From positions 94,641 through 100,224 of the forward strand of contig CP070749.1 in assembly GCA_020348365.1 (NCBI GenBank): 5,584 nucleotides of DNA, in the 5' to 3' direction. The position numbers and the translations under genes were made by a program. Origin of the DNA: Candidatus Bathyarchaeota archaeon. GTDB lineage: Archaea; Thermoproteota; Bathyarchaeia; Bathyarchaeales; Bathyarchaeaceae. Positions 4,212-5,584 of the stretch are shown here, one piece after another (position 1 is the stretch's first letter; each line of letters starts with the position of its first letter). The notes beneath the pieces are model-generated. The model saw only the letters and a program-made list of their open reading frames with translations, did not search any database and was not told where the DNA came from.

Positions 4212-4538
4212 TCAAGACCTTATCATTATCAAAATCATCTTGAATCTCTTCACTGCCTTCAAGGCATGAGGTTGATTAGCTGGCATGATAATCATTTCAC
4301 CCTTCCTTAAAAAATGGGCCTTTCCAGAGATTATGATTTCTGCTTCACCATCAAGGAGATATACTAATGCATCAAAGGGTGTTGTGTGTTCACTAAGTCC
4401 TTGTCTTTCATCAAAAGCGAACAAGGTAACAGTTCCTGTTTTCTTATCAACAAGTGACCTGCTCACCACCGATCCTTCTTGGTAGTCTATGAGATCAGAT
4501 AACGTCAGCACCTGAGCTGCAAGCTTATCATCGCTCAT
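4212..4538 (-). CDS. Single-domain cupin protein
   Basis: This is a small beta-barrel cupin of 108 residues from ATG 4538, close to the normal size of stand-alone cupins. Cupin motif 1 is LSEHTTPFDALVYLLDGEAEI at about 48-68. It keeps the first His (His51), but the second His and the Glu of the classical HxH...E set are replaced (Thr53, Asp56). Motif 2 is GEMIIMPANQPHALKAV at 80-96 with His91. The sequence matches a common prokaryotic cupin subfamily with the EHT-PFDA signature whose reaction is not established; metal binding may be weak or use other residues. A GTG at 4577, directly after the cysteine synthase stop, would add 13 residues (VCVPCTHLENGRE); I prefer ATG 4538, with GGAG and then GGTAGAG upstream. 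It lies 39 bp behind the cysteine synthase gene, so co-transcription is very likely and suggests a role with sulfur or amino-acid metabolism, or as a ligand sensor. Confidence 0.8.
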   Translation of the reverse strand: MSDDKLAAQVLTLSDLIDYQEGSVVSRSLVDKKTGTVTLFAFDERQGLSEHTTPFDALVYLLDGEAEIIISGKAHFLRKGEMIIMPANQPHALKAVKRFKMILIMIRS

Positions 4539-4577
4539 TTCTCTACCATTCTCCAAATGCGTACACGGGACACACAC

Positions 4578-5558
4578 TCAATTACATTTACAATCCACAC
4601 GAGGATTCAGGAGAAGATACCTCGCCTTGACCGTGCAATTGCATTTCTTTCGATTCTGGCAAGGAGCGGTCCCTTGTCTTGTGAGACCTTGAGATCTGTA
4701 TTTTGAGACCCCATCGGGGAACACCGTAATAGTGGTCCCGTATTTCTTGGCGACTCTTTTAGCAACGAGGAAGTTGGCTCCTGATGATATCCCTACACAT
4801 AACTGTCTTTCTTTGGCAAGGTATCTTGCCGCGTCTTTTGCCTCGCCCGTGGAGATACACAGGACGTCATCTATGAGTTTGTCCAGTCCACCCATTTCAT
4901 CGGAGACTATGGCAGGAATGAAGCCGTCTCCTATACCTTGAATCCCATGTAATCCGGGTTCGCCTCCACTCATAACTCGTGATTCCAAGGGCTCTACGGC
5001 CACGATTTTGATCTTGGGAAAGGCCTCTTTGAGCCGCTTTCCGCAGCCAATCAGAGTCCCCCCTGTTCCGACACCGCTTACGAATGCGCATATGGTGTCT
5101 GAGTACGATTTGATCTGATCTAAAATTTCTTGTGCTGTCGTTCTATAATGGCATTCAGCGTTCAACGGGTTGGAGAATTGATCCGGGTTGAAATATCCTG
5201 GGTTCTTTGCTATTTCATCCCTAATCTTTGCGGCCTTCGCAAAGTTTCCTTCTGAACAGAGGATGAGTTTTGCCCCAAGTTTTTTCAAGATCCTTTTCCT
5301 CTCGTCTGACATATTTCTTGGCATTACAATGATAGTCGGATATCCCTTTTCCCTCGCAAAATAGCTCAAAGCAATCCCCGTGTTTCCACTAGATGCTTCA
5401 ACTATAGTCATTCCAGGTCTTAGAAGTCCAAGTCTCTCGCTCTGCTCAATGATGTATTTTGCAATCCTGTCCTTGATGCTGCCCAGAGGATTTGTGCATT
5501 CTAGTTTCGCATATACCGCATCTACTTCCAGAAGCGGAGTATTTCCGACTTCTATCAA
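4578..5558 (-). CDS. PLP-dependent cysteine synthase family protein with Cys-rich C-terminal tail
   Basis: This is a fold-type II PLP enzyme of the O-acetylserine sulfhydrylase/cystathionine beta-synthase group, which makes cysteine (or cystathionine) by replacing an activated serine side group. Numbering from TTG 5558: GNTPL at 5-9; NPLGSIKDR at 23-31 with the PLP lysine Lys29; SSGNTG substrate loop at 56-61; HYRTT at 137-141; GTGGT phosphate-binding loop at 164-168; and GISSGAN near the end. The last 30 or so residues are unusual. After the normal PDGVSKYRS end comes a tail with C-x5-C-x-C and a final CKCN, five cysteines in all, suggesting a metal site or sulfur handling. The acceptor and donor cannot be read from sequence. 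The TTG has GAGG eight bases upstream (5570-5567), but the frame stays open to the window edge with VLGVEAFP, so the real start may lie outside. The cupin gene follows at once. Confidence 0.85.
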   Translation of the reverse strand: MIEVGNTPLLEVDAVYAKLECTNPLGSIKDRIAKYIIEQSERLGLLRPGMTIVEASSGNTGIALSYFAREKGYPTIIVMPRNMSDERKRILKKLGAKLILCSEGNFAKAAKIRDEIAKNPGYFNPDQFSNPLNAECHYRTTAQEILDQIKSYSDTICAFVSGVGTGGTLIGCGKRLKEAFPKIKIVAVEPLESRVMSGGEPGLHGIQGIGDGFIPAIVSDEMGGLDKLIDDVLCISTGEAKDAARYLAKERQLCVGISSGANFLVAKRVAKKYGTTITVFPDGVSKYRSQGLTRQGTAPCQNRKKCNCTVKARYLLLNPRVDCKCN

Positions 5559-5584
5559 TGGGAATGCCTCTACACCGAGAACTA

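Overview
The window looks like an archaeal chromosome segment of roughly balanced base composition. The evidence is TATA-box/Shine-Dalgarno style start regions with no bacterial -35/-10 pattern, an FmdE-type protein (a family named for methanofuran/C1 metabolism), an archaeal-style acylphosphatase and MazG-like enzyme, and several small archaeal-looking hypothetical proteins. A TACK-type lineage such as Bathyarchaeia is my guess from the style of the proteins and is not proven. I see no rRNA, tRNA, CRISPR array, insertion sequence or prophage.

Layout. At the left edge (1-112) a minus-strand gene appears to start at 38 and run out of the window. It has a good SD, a TATA box and a perfect 20-bp dyad directly upstream of that box. 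From 281 to 2096 four plus-strand genes follow: acylphosphatase, a MazG-like nucleotide pyrophosphohydrolase, an ECF-transporter S component, and an FmdE-like protein 23 bp behind the transporter, so these last two are probably one operon. From 2122 to 3308 three minus-strand genes code for a four-helix membrane protein (DUF2238/VanZ-like in style), a 74-residue charged protein, and a 121-residue protein with an N-terminal coiled coil and a compact C-terminal domain. The last has a textbook TATA box and SD.

The 286-bp divergent gap (3309-3594) carries promoters for both directions and a 12-bp exact inverted repeat between them. On the plus strand it leads to a small CxxC/CxxC zinc-ribbon protein, a short overlapping ORF, and a 109-residue unknown protein. 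These three overlap or lie close together and one start or frame is unresolved. From 4212 to the right edge a minus-strand pair encodes a PLP-dependent cysteine synthase family enzyme with an unusual Cys-rich tail, followed immediately by a single-domain cupin.

Working together: the two left-hand enzymes are house-cleaning hydrolases. The S component plus FmdE-like protein suggests uptake and binding of a small cofactor or metal-type ligand that I cannot name. The cysteine synthase/cupin pair points to sulfur amino-acid metabolism. The central minus-strand and zinc-ribbon genes are unknowns around a regulated divergent promoter. I do not see a clearly recognisable new multi-gene system. The best leads are the two dyads, the Cys-rich cysteine synthase tail and the altered FmdE-like protein next to an orphan S component.
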